NCBI GenBank assembly: GCA_030538075.1
Contig: JAUNUQ010000002.1
Coordinates: 62,001 to 126,000 of the forward strand
Length of the DNA: 64,000 nt
Source of the DNA: Tissierellia bacterium
GTDB lineage: Bacteria > Bacillota > Clostridia > Tissierellales > Peptoniphilaceae
Direction of reading: 5' to 3'
A program made the translations under genes and the position numbers. The notes beneath the pieces were generated by a model. That model did not search any database and was not told the origin of the DNA. It saw only the letters and a list, made by a program, of their open reading frames with translations. Shown piece by piece: positions 1-7,140 of this stretch. Position 1 is the stretch's first letter. Each line of letters begins with the position of its first letter.

Positions 1-1
1 T

Positions 2-721
2 CAAGGGGTGGGGATTGGAAATATCACAGATGCCATGTCCGCGGTGAAATACAATGTGTACGATCATCAGAACTTCACCATGGTTGAGTTGATGCAAGCT
101 GTAAAAGATAATTTTGTCGGCCACGATCGCATTTGGAACCTGGTCATGAACCGAACGCCGAAATACGGAAACGACGATGATTATGCAGACGCCCTTCTGG
201 TTCAGATCTTCAATGAATACCACGATATGATCGAAGGTAGACCAGCGGGACGAGGTGGACAGCATCATATCAATATGCTTCCGACGACCTGTCATGTCTA
301 TTTTGGCTCTGTGATCGGAGCGACTCCCGATGGCAGATTGTCGGGCAAGCCCCTGGCCGATGGGATCTCCCCTTCAAAAGGTGCAGACATCAACGGGCCG
401 ACTGGCGTGATCAAATCCGCCGCCAAGATGGATCATTCCAAGACGGGCGGAACCCTTCTAAATCAAAAATTCATCCCCTCCGTGGTCGCTGGGGAAGAGG
501 GTCTAAGCGGGATGGCAGCAGTTGTCCGCGGCTATTTTGAACTGGGAGGCCACCATGTACAGTTCAATGTCGTAGGTAGAGACACCCTGCGAAAAGCACA
601 GGAACATCCAGAGGAATTCAAAGATCTCATCGTCCGGGTTGCAGGCTATAGTGACTATTTCAACAATTTGGACAAGGCCCTACAAGACGAGATCATCGAA
701 CGAACAGAGCAGTCTGTATAG
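2..721 (+). CDS. Glycyl-radical enzyme (PFL-like dehydratase/lyase), C-terminal part
   Basis: The gene runs in from the left edge: the frame is open from base 2, so only the last 239 or so codons are visible. The translation carries the glycyl-radical loop near its C-terminus (RVAGYSDYFNNL), where the Gly would hold the radical, and other stretches typical of this superfamily (PKYGNDDDYAD, ATPDGRLSGKPLADG, KTGGTLLNQKF). The active-site Cys half and any activase lie outside the window. The family includes pyruvate formate-lyase, glycerol, propanediol and hydroxyproline dehydratases and choline/isethionate lyases. This C-terminal part looks more like a dehydratase/lyase than true PFL, but the substrate cannot be assigned here. 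A strong terminator follows, so it ends its transcript. Confidence 0.88.
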   Translation, partial: QGVGIGNITDAMSAVKYNVYDHQNFTMVELMQAVKDNFVGHDRIWNLVMNRTPKYGNDDDYADALLVQIFNEYHDMIEGRPAGRGGQHHINMLPTTCHVYFGSVIGATPDGRLSGKPLADGISPSKGADINGPTGVIKSAAKMDHSKTGGTLLNQKFIPSVVAGEEGLSGMAAVVRGYFELGGHHVQFNVVGRDTLRKAQEHPEEFKDLIVRVAGYSDYFNNLDKALQDEIIERTEQSV

Positions 722-741
722 GCCATCTAGGATACAGCAAT

Positions 742-782
742 AAAACTGGGATCAGAGCCATATTCTCTGATCCCAGTTTTTG
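742..782 (+). terminator. Rho-independent terminator after the glycyl-radical enzyme gene
   Basis: A perfect inverted repeat (AAACTGGGATCAGAG with CTCTGATCCCAGTTT) encloses a short loop and ends in a T run. It lies 21 bases past the stop of the glycyl-radical enzyme gene. Confidence 0.92.
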
Positions 783-836
783 TTATGTTATTGAGAGCAA
801 TTAGACAAAGCCCCTGCGAGAGAATAATTAGTGCGA

Positions 837-1430
837 TCACAGCTCCGATAATTCCCTCAAGAGGTCTCGCAGGTCCTCTTTCGTGAGCTCGATGAGTGCA
901 TAGAGATCTTCTACTGCTTCCGAAGCAGCGCTTTCCCTTTGAAGTATGCGGATCTCATGAAGTAGCTGAACATATTCCCTATCGAAGCGCTGATAACGCG
1001 ACTCTAAGTCCCTTCGGATATAGGAGGATAAAAAAGGAGCCAATCCATCCGTGGAGTGATAGAGGTGGATCCCCCCGAGAGAGATCTCAGCTGGCACTGA
1101 AAAATCAGAAGCAGCTTGATCATCCGCGCGATTCACCCATATACCGAGCTGATTTGCCCTCTGTGAAACCGCCTCATTGATGTTGGGGTCATCGGTGCAG
1201 ATAAAAACCAGGTTGTATACATCTATCTCCTGGTTAGAATATGGCTCGGGAACCCAATCCAGATCGGCTCCCTCCTCAATGAAATCCTGGATTCCTGGAG
1301 TGATCTGGGGACTGATCAGGGTGACGATGCCTCCCTCGGCCAACACGCGAGCGAGTCTGCGCTCCGCTACAGCCCCTCCTCCAATGAAGAGGATTTTTTT
1401 GTTTCGGATATTAAGTAGTAAGGGATACAT
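837..1430 (-). CDS. Precorrin-2 dehydrogenase / sirohydrochlorin ferrochelatase-like protein
   Basis: This protein should oxidise precorrin-2 with NAD to sirohydrochlorin, and possibly insert iron to give siroheme; it would be cytoplasmic. The start MYPLLLNIRNKKILFIGGG, with a Rossmann GGGxVAxRR motif, and the later stretch ADDQAASDFSVPA are hallmarks of the CysG N-terminal/Met8 family. At about 198 residues it is the single-domain form without the uroporphyrinogen methyltransferase. I chose the ATG at 1428-1430 because GGAGG sits just upstream; an in-frame ATG 24 bases earlier lacks a good ribosome site. It is convergent with the glycyl-radical gene and divergent from the Fur-family gene. 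No other siroheme gene is adjacent. Confidence 0.85.
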   Translation of the reverse strand: MYPLLLNIRNKKILFIGGGAVAERRLARVLAEGGIVTLISPQITPGIQDFIEEGADLDWVPEPYSNQEIDVYNLVFICTDDPNINEAVSQRANQLGIWVNRADDQAASDFSVPAEISLGGIHLYHSTDGLAPFLSSYIRRDLESRYQRFDREYVQLLHEIRILQRESAASEAVEDLYALIELTKEDLRDLLRELSEL

Positions 1431-1489
1431 GATCTGCCTCCATTTCTGGTTCATTATATCATAGGCTGGTCATAATAATGCAGATACAT

Positions 1490-1518
1490 TTGACGAAATA
1501 CACATTTGCGGTTAAGAT
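1490..1518 (+). promoter_or_regulatory. Sigma-A promoter of the Fur-family gene
   Basis: TTGACG and TAAGAT are separated by 17 bases. The expected start near 1525 leaves a leader of about 85 bases before the coding region. Confidence 0.7.
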
Positions 1519-1610
1519 ATATTTAGAGAATGCTATCCATTCTTAGACCATATCAATCTAGAATAGTTAGAGACGGAGTCAGTCTGAATTATCTAAGTCG
1601 AGGAGGAGCC

Positions 1611-1982
1611 ATGACAAAACAAAGAAATCTCATATTGCAGATCATTCGTGAATCCAACGAACATCTAAATGCGGAAGAGATCTATTTGCTTGCCAAAATG
1701 CAGATGCCCTCTATTGCCATCGGCACTGTCTATCGAAACTTGAATTTGATGGTGGATGCAGGAGAGATCAATCGGCTACACATCCCGAAGGAGCCAGATC
1801 GCTTCGATCGAAATATCCATAGACATGACCATTTGATCTGTGAGCGCTGCGGGGACATTCGAGACGTAAAGCTAGCAGATCCGATGAGGATGGAAGAGCT
1901 ATTGAAGACCTCAACAGGGGAAGAGATCAGCTCCTATGACCTGACGATTTATTATGTCTGCGAGAAGTGTAGGGCACATTAA
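1611..1982 (+). CDS. Fur-family metalloregulator, PerR-like
   Basis: A 123-residue DNA-binding repressor of the Fur family. It has an N-terminal winged helix (IAIGTVYRNLNLM) and two CXXC pairs, Cys77/Cys80 and Cys117/Cys120, for the structural zinc. The stretch DRFDRNIHRHDH and His18 (HLNAEEIY) fit the regulatory metal site of PerR, which senses peroxide by oxidising a ligand histidine. PerR rather than Fur or Zur is an inference from these ligands. The start is the ATG preceded by AGGAGG; an upstream in-frame codon would add about 27 residues without a ribosome site. It has its own promoter and terminator, so it is monocistronic. Confidence 0.85.
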   Translation: MTKQRNLILQIIRESNEHLNAEEIYLLAKMQMPSIAIGTVYRNLNLMVDAGEINRLHIPKEPDRFDRNIHRHDHLICERCGDIRDVKLADPMRMEELLKTSTGEEISSYDLTIYYVCEKCRAH

Positions 1983-2004
1983 GGCGAGAAGTATCATAGA
2001 ATAT

Positions 2005-2051
2005 GAAGGCACCGTAATCCAGAATACAAGCTGGAGAGCGGTGTCTTTTTT
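2005..2051 (+). terminator. Terminator after the Fur-family gene
   Basis: GGCACCG pairs with CGGTGTC, with an inner CCAG/CTGG stem, followed by a run of six T. Confidence 0.75.
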
Positions 2052-2134
2052 CATCGCTTCATTTTGAATACGGATATTAATCCGCTCCTAGTAAACGCTA
2101 AAAGACAATGGGAAAAAGGGGGAGAAAAACTCTA

Positions 2135-2163
2135 TTGACATGGAAATGCGCGAAGTGTATAAT
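2135..2163 (+). promoter_or_regulatory. Consensus sigma-A promoter of the aconitase X operon
   Basis: TTGACA and TATAAT are spaced by exactly 17 bases, a perfect consensus. Transcription should begin near 2170, giving a leader of about 94 bases. Such a strong promoter suggests control by a repressor; the FadR-type regulator in the same operon is a candidate. Confidence 0.9.
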
Positions 2164-2194
2164 AGGTGTATGCAGGTTACATAATCCTCAAACA

Positions 2195-2220
2195 CTCGGA
2201 TGGAGAGCGTTTCCACCGAG
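2195..2220 (+). promoter_or_regulatory. Hairpin in the aconitase X operon leader
   Basis: CTCGG-A-TGGA pairs with TCCA-CCGAG around a 7-base loop, giving nine base pairs with one bulged A. It lies in the 5' leader about 40 bases before the first start codon. As DNA it is an imperfect palindrome and could instead be an operator. It matches no riboswitch I recognise. Confidence 0.45.
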
Positions 2221-2263
2221 GGAGATAGATGAGGGTTTTACCTAGAAATTAAGGAGGTATCAG

Positions 2264-3469
2264 ATGGAGCTAACAAAAGACCAACAGGCGATGCTCGATG
2301 GCGAATATGATGCCGGTACACAACTGGCGATGAAGATTCAAGTGGCCATTGGGGAATCCTTTGGTGCAGAGCGAATGGTGCCAATCACCAGAGCTCACGT
2401 GGCGCTCAGCAACCAGGAGGCAGATCTATGGTTCGCAGAAAAACTACTGGGACTCGGTGCGAAATGTAGAGTTGCACCGACGGTAAACCCAGGGTTCAAC
2501 CATTCTTATTTTACAGAAAGGGATATGGTGGATCCGGAGTTTGCAGACTTGATGGCTAGAACCCATGCGGCATATAAAGCCCTTGGCGCAGTACTTACCT
2601 ACAACTGTACACCATATATCGATACGAATGTACCAAATTTCGGAGAGGTTACAGCGTATTCTGAATCCAGTGCAACCCCTTATGTAAATGGGGTTTGGGG
2701 AGCTCGGTCCAATCGTGAGGGTGCCAACAGCGCACTTTGCGCAGCGATTACTGGCTATGTGCCAGAGTATGGACTACTACTCGATGAAAACCGATATGCA
2801 AATATTTTAGTGGAAGTTCAGGCGGATATGAAAACTGCCTATGACTATCACATCTTAGGCATGTGTGGCAAGAAGATCGGCAGCGGAATTCCAGCATTTA
2901 CTGGTCTGCCAAAGCATGTCAGCAAAGAAGCATACAGAAATCTATGTGCTCAATTGAATACATCTGGCGCCTATGGGATGTTCCACATCATTGGAACGAC
3001 ACCGGAAGCTCCTGATTTAGAGACTGCCTTTGGTGGCAAAGAGCCGGCTCGCCGCGTCGTCATAACCAATGAAGACTTTGAAAAAGTGCTGTCGGAGATC
3101 TCTCTGCCAGGTGATCGAGAGATCGATTTCGTGATGTTCGGCTGTCCTCATTTCACTTTAGAAGAAGTCAAGCATATCGCGGATAAAGTAAAAGGCCAAA
3201 AAATGAAAAAAGAAATGTGGATCCTCACTTCTTCTCTCGTAAAGCAAATCTCTGAGAGAATGGGGCTGGATGAGATCATCACCGAAGCCGGTGGGCAAAT
3301 CGTCGCAGATACTTGTCCGGATCAGCCTTGCTGGAGACATTTGAATGGCAAGATCGGGATCACCGAATCCCCCAAATGTGCTTATTACCCGCAAAGAAGA
3401 GGCATGCATTTCGTCATTCGGGATTTAGATACCTGCATTGATGCAGCTCTCACTGGGGAGGTGAAGTAG
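2264..3469 (+). CDS. Aconitase X catalytic (large) subunit, cysteine form
   Basis: A 401-residue member of the aconitase X (AcnX, DUF521) family. Characterised members dehydrate cis-3-hydroxy-L-proline or mevalonate 5-phosphate using an iron or iron-sulfur centre. Family-like stretches include VPITRAHVALS, TYNCTPY and SESSATPYVN. Cys351 (IVADTC), Cys356 and Cys372 near the C-terminus are candidate metal or cluster ligands. A good ribosome site (AAGGAGG) precedes the ATG. The stop is directly followed by the small-subunit start, as expected for split AcnX. The tandem paralogue downstream has TGA in place of Cys351. The actual substrate is unknown; the TRAP transporter downstream suggests an imported organic acid or hydroxyproline-like compound. 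Confidence 0.88.
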   Translation: MELTKDQQAMLDGEYDAGTQLAMKIQVAIGESFGAERMVPITRAHVALSNQEADLWFAEKLLGLGAKCRVAPTVNPGFNHSYFTERDMVDPEFADLMARTHAAYKALGAVLTYNCTPYIDTNVPNFGEVTAYSESSATPYVNGVWGARSNREGANSALCAAITGYVPEYGLLLDENRYANILVEVQADMKTAYDYHILGMCGKKIGSGIPAFTGLPKHVSKEAYRNLCAQLNTSGAYGMFHIIGTTPEAPDLETAFGGKEPARRVVITNEDFEKVLSEISLPGDREIDFVMFGCPHFTLEEVKHIADKVKGQKMKKEMWILTSSLVKQISERMGLDEIITEAGGQIVADTCPDQPCWRHLNGKIGITESPKCAYYPQRRGMHFVIRDLDTCIDAALTGEVK

Positions 3470-3874
3470 ATGAGTCGTGAATTTAAATGTCACAGAATCT
3501 CAGAAGGAGTCGCTGAAGGAGAAGTCATCATCTCCAAAGACAATATCATGTTCTACTTGATTAAGCCTGAAACGGGTGAAGTCATTGAACCGGCCCATGA
3601 TCTGGAAGGCAAGACCATCGCTAAGAAAATTTTGATCTTCCCAGAGGGTAAGGGGAGTTCCGTCGTACAAGCAGATGGACTCTATCAACTGACAATGAAG
3701 GGAAATGCTCCCAAGGGTATGATTATCCAGTACCCAGAGACCGTATTGGTATCCAGCGCCATCATCTTCGAGATCCCCTTGGTTGACAAGGTAGATCCGG
3801 AGTTTTACGAAGTGGTAAAAGATGGCGACATGGTACGAATCGATGCGGATGCAGAAGTTATAACAATATTGTAG
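3470..3874 (+). CDS. Aconitase X swivelling (small) subunit
   Basis: A 134-residue DUF126 protein, the swivel domain of the aconitase fold, which pairs with the large subunit to close the active site. The conserved stretch GKGSSVVQADGLYQL contains the family GKGSS substrate-loop motif. It starts at the base after the large-subunit stop, with GGAGGTG inside the preceding codons as its ribosome site, so the two are translationally linked. It ends 18 bases before the second large subunit. Confidence 0.88.
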   Translation: MSREFKCHRISEGVAEGEVIISKDNIMFYLIKPETGEVIEPAHDLEGKTIAKKILIFPEGKGSSVVQADGLYQLTMKGNAPKGMIIQYPETVLVSSAIIFEIPLVDKVDPEFYEVVKDGDMVRIDADAEVITIL

Positions 3875-3892
3875 AAGAAACGAGGTAAGATT

Positions 3893-5110
3893 TTGAAACT
3901 CAATCAAAGAGAGAAAGATATTCTTGCTGGCAAGTACGGAGAGGGAATTCAGTTAGCTCTGGAAATTCAATTGGGTGTTGGGGAAACTTTTGATGCTGAT
4001 GTTTTCGTTCCCATCACCAGAGCCCATGTTGCTTTAAGCGCGCAGGATGCGGACGTGTGGTTTGCAGAAACCCTAAGGGACAAAGGCGCAAAATGTATTA
4101 TCCCGCCTACTGTGAATCCAAGTATCAATATCCAGTACTTAAATGAGCATCTCCATGAAGTACCCGAGGCAGGGGTGGAGAGGGTTCGAAGATGTCATGA
4201 GGCGTACAAAGCCCTTGGTGCGGTTCTAACCTATAACTGTACGCCCTATTTACAACAAAATGTGCCTGCTTTTGGGGAAGTCATTGCCTTTTCTGAATCC
4301 AGTGCAACTCCTTATGTCAACTCGGTGTTAGGAGCTAGGACGAATCGTGAATCTTCTCAGTCAGCGCTCTGCGCAGCTATTACAGGGGTCGTACCACGTT
4401 ATGGTTATTTATTAGATGAAAACCGTAAGGGCGAAATCCTGGTAGAAGTACAGGCGGATGTGAAAGATGATTTTGACTATCAGATTTTGGGTTGGTGTTA
4501 TCCGGAGAAGTACAAAGGACTTGAAGTGCCCGTATTCACAGGGATTAAGCAGAGACCAACCCCTGAAGGATTTATGAACTTCGGTGCACAGCTGAACACC
4601 TCAGGTGCCTGTGGTATGTATCATATGGTCGGTATCACGCCGGAAGCTCCAACTTTGGAAGCTGCCTTCGGTGGGAATGAGATTAAAGAGAAAATCATCA
4701 TTACGGATAAAGACCTTCAAGAAACACGGGAGAGGATGGCTGGCGATCCTAAAAAAGTGGATGTTGCTATGTTTGGATGTCCACATATCTCGATTCGCCA
4801 AGTAGGGATCATCGCACAGATATGTGAAGGAAAGCGATTTGCAATCGACACATGGCTATTGACCAGTGCCCTTACGAGAGAACTGGCAGACCAGATGGGC
4901 TATCTTGATATCGTACAGCGCGCAGGCGGTCATATCATCGCGGGCACCTGAATCGACGTACCACCGTGCTGGAAGCCGTATTATGGAAAAGTTGGCGTGA
5001 CTGATTCGCCAAAATGTATGTACTACAACGAAATGCGAGATATCGAGTTCATCGTAAGACCTCTTGAAGAAGCTGTTGAAGCTGCTTTAACTGGGGAGGT
5101 AAAGAAATAA
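3893..5110 (+). CDS. Aconitase X large subunit with in-frame TGA: putative selenoprotein (Sec353)
   Basis: The second AcnX large subunit starts at TTG (ribosome site GAGGT). Codon 353, TGA at 4949-4951, interrupts the frame. After it the frame stays open for 52 codons to a TAA whose last base is the first base of the next ATG. Those codons match the first copy closely: PCW, SPKCxYY, and ALTGEVK at the end. Upstream, AGGHIIAGT-TGA aligns residue for residue with AGGQIVADT-Cys of the first copy, so TGA sits at a conserved cysteine. Reading TGA as selenocysteine gives 405 residues against 401 for the paralogue. A hairpin fitting the bacterial SECIS pattern follows. The alternative is a nonsense mutation of Cys (TGT/TGC to TGA), but no other decay is visible. 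No selenium-insertion genes lie in the window. Confidence 0.8.
4958..4981 (+). promoter_or_regulatory. Candidate bacterial SECIS hairpin after the TGA codon
   Basis: Folding by eye pairs GUA with UAU, CG with CG and GC with GC, with bulges on the 5' side, around the apical loop UGGAA (4970-4974). The loop begins 18 bases after the TGA and has G at its second position. Both fit the published bacterial SECIS rules as I remember them: a 3-14 base loop, an early G, and 16-37 bases from UGA. The stem is bulged and the fold was not computed. Confidence 0.45.
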
Positions 5111-5511
5111 TGAAAACCTATAAATGTAGGAAGATCTCTAAGGGAGTTGCAAAGGGAAAGGCTCTCCTCTCAAAGGATGCGGTTTGTTTCTATACAGTTG
5201 AGCCGGAAACCGGAATTGTCATTGAAAAGAACCATGACATCAAAGGCAAGGTCGTTACGGATACAGTTTTGATCATTCCTTCGGGAAAGGGAAGTTCAGT
5301 GGTGCAAGCAGACGGGCTATACAAGCTCGACATGTATAAAAAAGCACCGGCTGCCATCATCGTAGAGCATGCGGACCCAGTCCTGGTATCCAGTGTCATC
5401 ATTATGAATGTTCCAATGGTGCACAAAGTCGATCCCGCATTCTACGAAGACGTCAAGGACGGCGACATCGTAGAAATCGATGCAGACGCCGAGGAAGTCA
5501 GAATCTATTAA
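5110..5511 (+). CDS. Aconitase X small subunit, second copy
   Basis: A 133-residue DUF126 swivel-domain protein, closely similar to the copy at 3470-3874, with GKGSSVVQADGLYKL conserved. Its ATG overlaps the TAA of the putative selenoprotein by one base, which argues that ribosomes really read through the TGA and deliver translation to this gene. It would pair with the Sec-type large subunit, and could exchange with the first. Confidence 0.87.
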   Translation: MKTYKCRKISKGVAKGKALLSKDAVCFYTVEPETGIVIEKNHDIKGKVVTDTVLIIPSGKGSSVVQADGLYKLDMYKKAPAAIIVEHADPVLVSSVIIMNVPMVHKVDPAFYEDVKDGDIVEIDADAEEVRIY

Positions 5512-5529
5512 AAAGTAGGGGGGAACAAA

Positions 5530-6603
5530 ATGAAGAAGAGATTATTAGCTTTATTATTGCTTTTCGCACTGGCGCTTACCGCCTGTGGGCCGAAGACAGC
5601 AGAACCAGCTACGACAGAAGCGGCTGCAACGGGTGAAACAGAAGAGGCTGCTGAAGTAGCAGAGCCAACAGAGGCGATTGAAGGAGAACCTGTAACCATT
5701 AAATGGGGATCCATCACCTCTGAAAACCACTCCAGCTTCAAGGCTGCAGAGAAATTTAAGGAACATGTAGAAAAAGCTTCAGGCGGAAATATCAAGGTGG
5801 AATTGTACCCCAATGCCCTACTGGGCGGCGACGTGCAAATGGTTGAGTCCGTAGCACTTGGAACTCTGGAAATGGCATTGCCAGCTACTTCCGTCTTCAC
5901 CATGTACTCCACGAAGTTCGGCGTCATCGACATGCCATATATGTTCAGTGATATGGACAAGGCCTTTGAAGCTCTGGATGGTGAAGTAGGACAAATTCTA
6001 GATGCTGAACTTGAAAATGTAGGCATTAAGAACCTGGGCTATGGCTTTAACGGCGTTCGAAATATGACCAATAACACCAGACCGATCACCAAGCCAGAAG
6101 ATCTGGAAGGCGTAAAGATGCGCGTTATGGAGAATCCAGTATTTATCGACCTGTTTACCTACCTAGGATCCAACCCGACGCCGATGAGCTTTGGAGAACT
6201 CTTTACAGCCCTTCAACAAAAGACTGTAGACGGACAGGAAAACCCCGCTTCACTGATCTTTGAATCCAAGTTCCAAGAAGTTCAGAAGTATTTCAGTGAG
6301 ACAAAGCATGTTTATAACTTCTTAGGCAATATCATCAACAAGGCTTTCTATGACGGTCTGTCCGACCAACAAAGAGCGGTCTTAGATGAGGGTGCAAAAC
6401 TGTATCTCTGCGATTGGCAACGTAAGACAGAGAACGAAGAAAATGACATGTATATCGAAAAGCTGGCAGAAGCAGGCATGGAAGTCAACCGTCTAAGCGA
6501 AGATGAAATCAAGGTCTTTGCAGAGAAATTGGCACCGATGTATGACAAATATCGCGGTGAGATCGGCGATGAACTATTTGACATGCTGGAGCCCTATAGA
6601 TAA
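5530..6603 (+). CDS. TRAP transporter solute-binding lipoprotein (DctP family)
   Basis: This protein captures an organic acid outside the membrane and hands it to the DctQM permease. The N-terminus is a lipoprotein signal (MKKRLLALLLLFALALTAC, lipid on Cys19), then an Ala/Thr/Glu-rich linker to about residue 55, then the DctP fold. The stretch GVRNMTNNTRPI holds the arginine that in this family clamps the substrate carboxylate. At 357 residues it is of normal length. It sits 18 bases after the second AcnX small subunit and 15 bases before dctQ, so the imported acid is probably the AcnX substrate or a precursor. Confidence 0.9.
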   Translation: MKKRLLALLLLFALALTACGPKTAEPATTEAAATGETEEAAEVAEPTEAIEGEPVTIKWGSITSENHSSFKAAEKFKEHVEKASGGNIKVELYPNALLGGDVQMVESVALGTLEMALPATSVFTMYSTKFGVIDMPYMFSDMDKAFEALDGEVGQILDAELENVGIKNLGYGFNGVRNMTNNTRPITKPEDLEGVKMRVMENPVFIDLFTYLGSNPTPMSFGELFTALQQKTVDGQENPASLIFESKFQEVQKYFSETKHVYNFLGNIINKAFYDGLSDQQRAVLDEGAKLYLCDWQRKTENEENDMYIEKLAEAGMEVNRLSEDEIKVFAEKLAPMYDKYRGEIGDELFDMLEPYR

Positions 6604-6618
6604 GAATAGGAGATAAAA

Positions 6619-7131
6619 ATGAGGAAACTACTCCGAATATATGATGAGATCGAAGAGAAGTTTTTAGTCGTAAGTTTAGCATTTACGGTAGTGCTCATCT
6701 TTATTCAAGTTGTCATGCGCTATGTCTTTAACCAGTCCCTCTCATGGAGTGAGGAGTTGGCAAGATATATCTTTATCTGGCAGTGCTGGCTTGGCGTGAG
6801 CTTTGCGTTTCGATTTGACTCCCATATTTCCGTGGAGCTCGTTCCGGATCGTATGAAGCCAAAAAATGCCAAAATCCTGAGAATTATTGCCAATGTCATC
6901 ACCTTCCTGTTTTCCGCATTCCTGGTATACGAAGGATTTAAACTGGTTGGCGCAATGGTAACTAGAGGAACGGTTTCTTCGGGGATGCGAGTCCCGCTGT
7001 GGATTGTCTATCTAAGCCTTCCGTTTTCATCACTGATGGTTTGTTTACGACTCGCTCTCAAGCTCTCTGACCAGGTCAGAGAGCTTGGGGACCACACCCC
7101 AGAAGAGACAACTCAAGTAAATGTGGAATAG
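6619..7131 (+). CDS. TRAP transporter small permease (DctQ family)
   Basis: A 170-residue membrane protein with four predicted hydrophobic segments (about residues 15-38, 48-68, 88-108 and 128-150). The pattern SWSEELARYIFIWQCWLG is the conserved signature of the TRAP small subunit, which bridges the binding protein and the large permease. It lies between dctP and dctM, with 9 bases to the next start. Confidence 0.9.
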   Translation: MRKLLRIYDEIEEKFLVVSLAFTVVLIFIQVVMRYVFNQSLSWSEELARYIFIWQCWLGVSFAFRFDSHISVELVPDRMKPKNAKILRIIANVITFLFSAFLVYEGFKLVGAMVTRGTVSSGMRVPLWIVYLSLPFSSLMVCLRLALKLSDQVRELGDHTPEETTQVNVE

Positions 7132-7140
7132 GAGGACGAT

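Noticed and set aside
1530-1610. Upstream extension of the Fur-family protein
   Set aside because: The in-frame ATG at 1530 has no ribosome site and falls right at the predicted transcription start, while 1611 has AGGAGG.
3158-3409. Long reading frames on the opposite strand of AcnX and many other genes
   Set aside because: They lie wholly inside well-supported genes, have no family features and reflect codon bias of the true strand.
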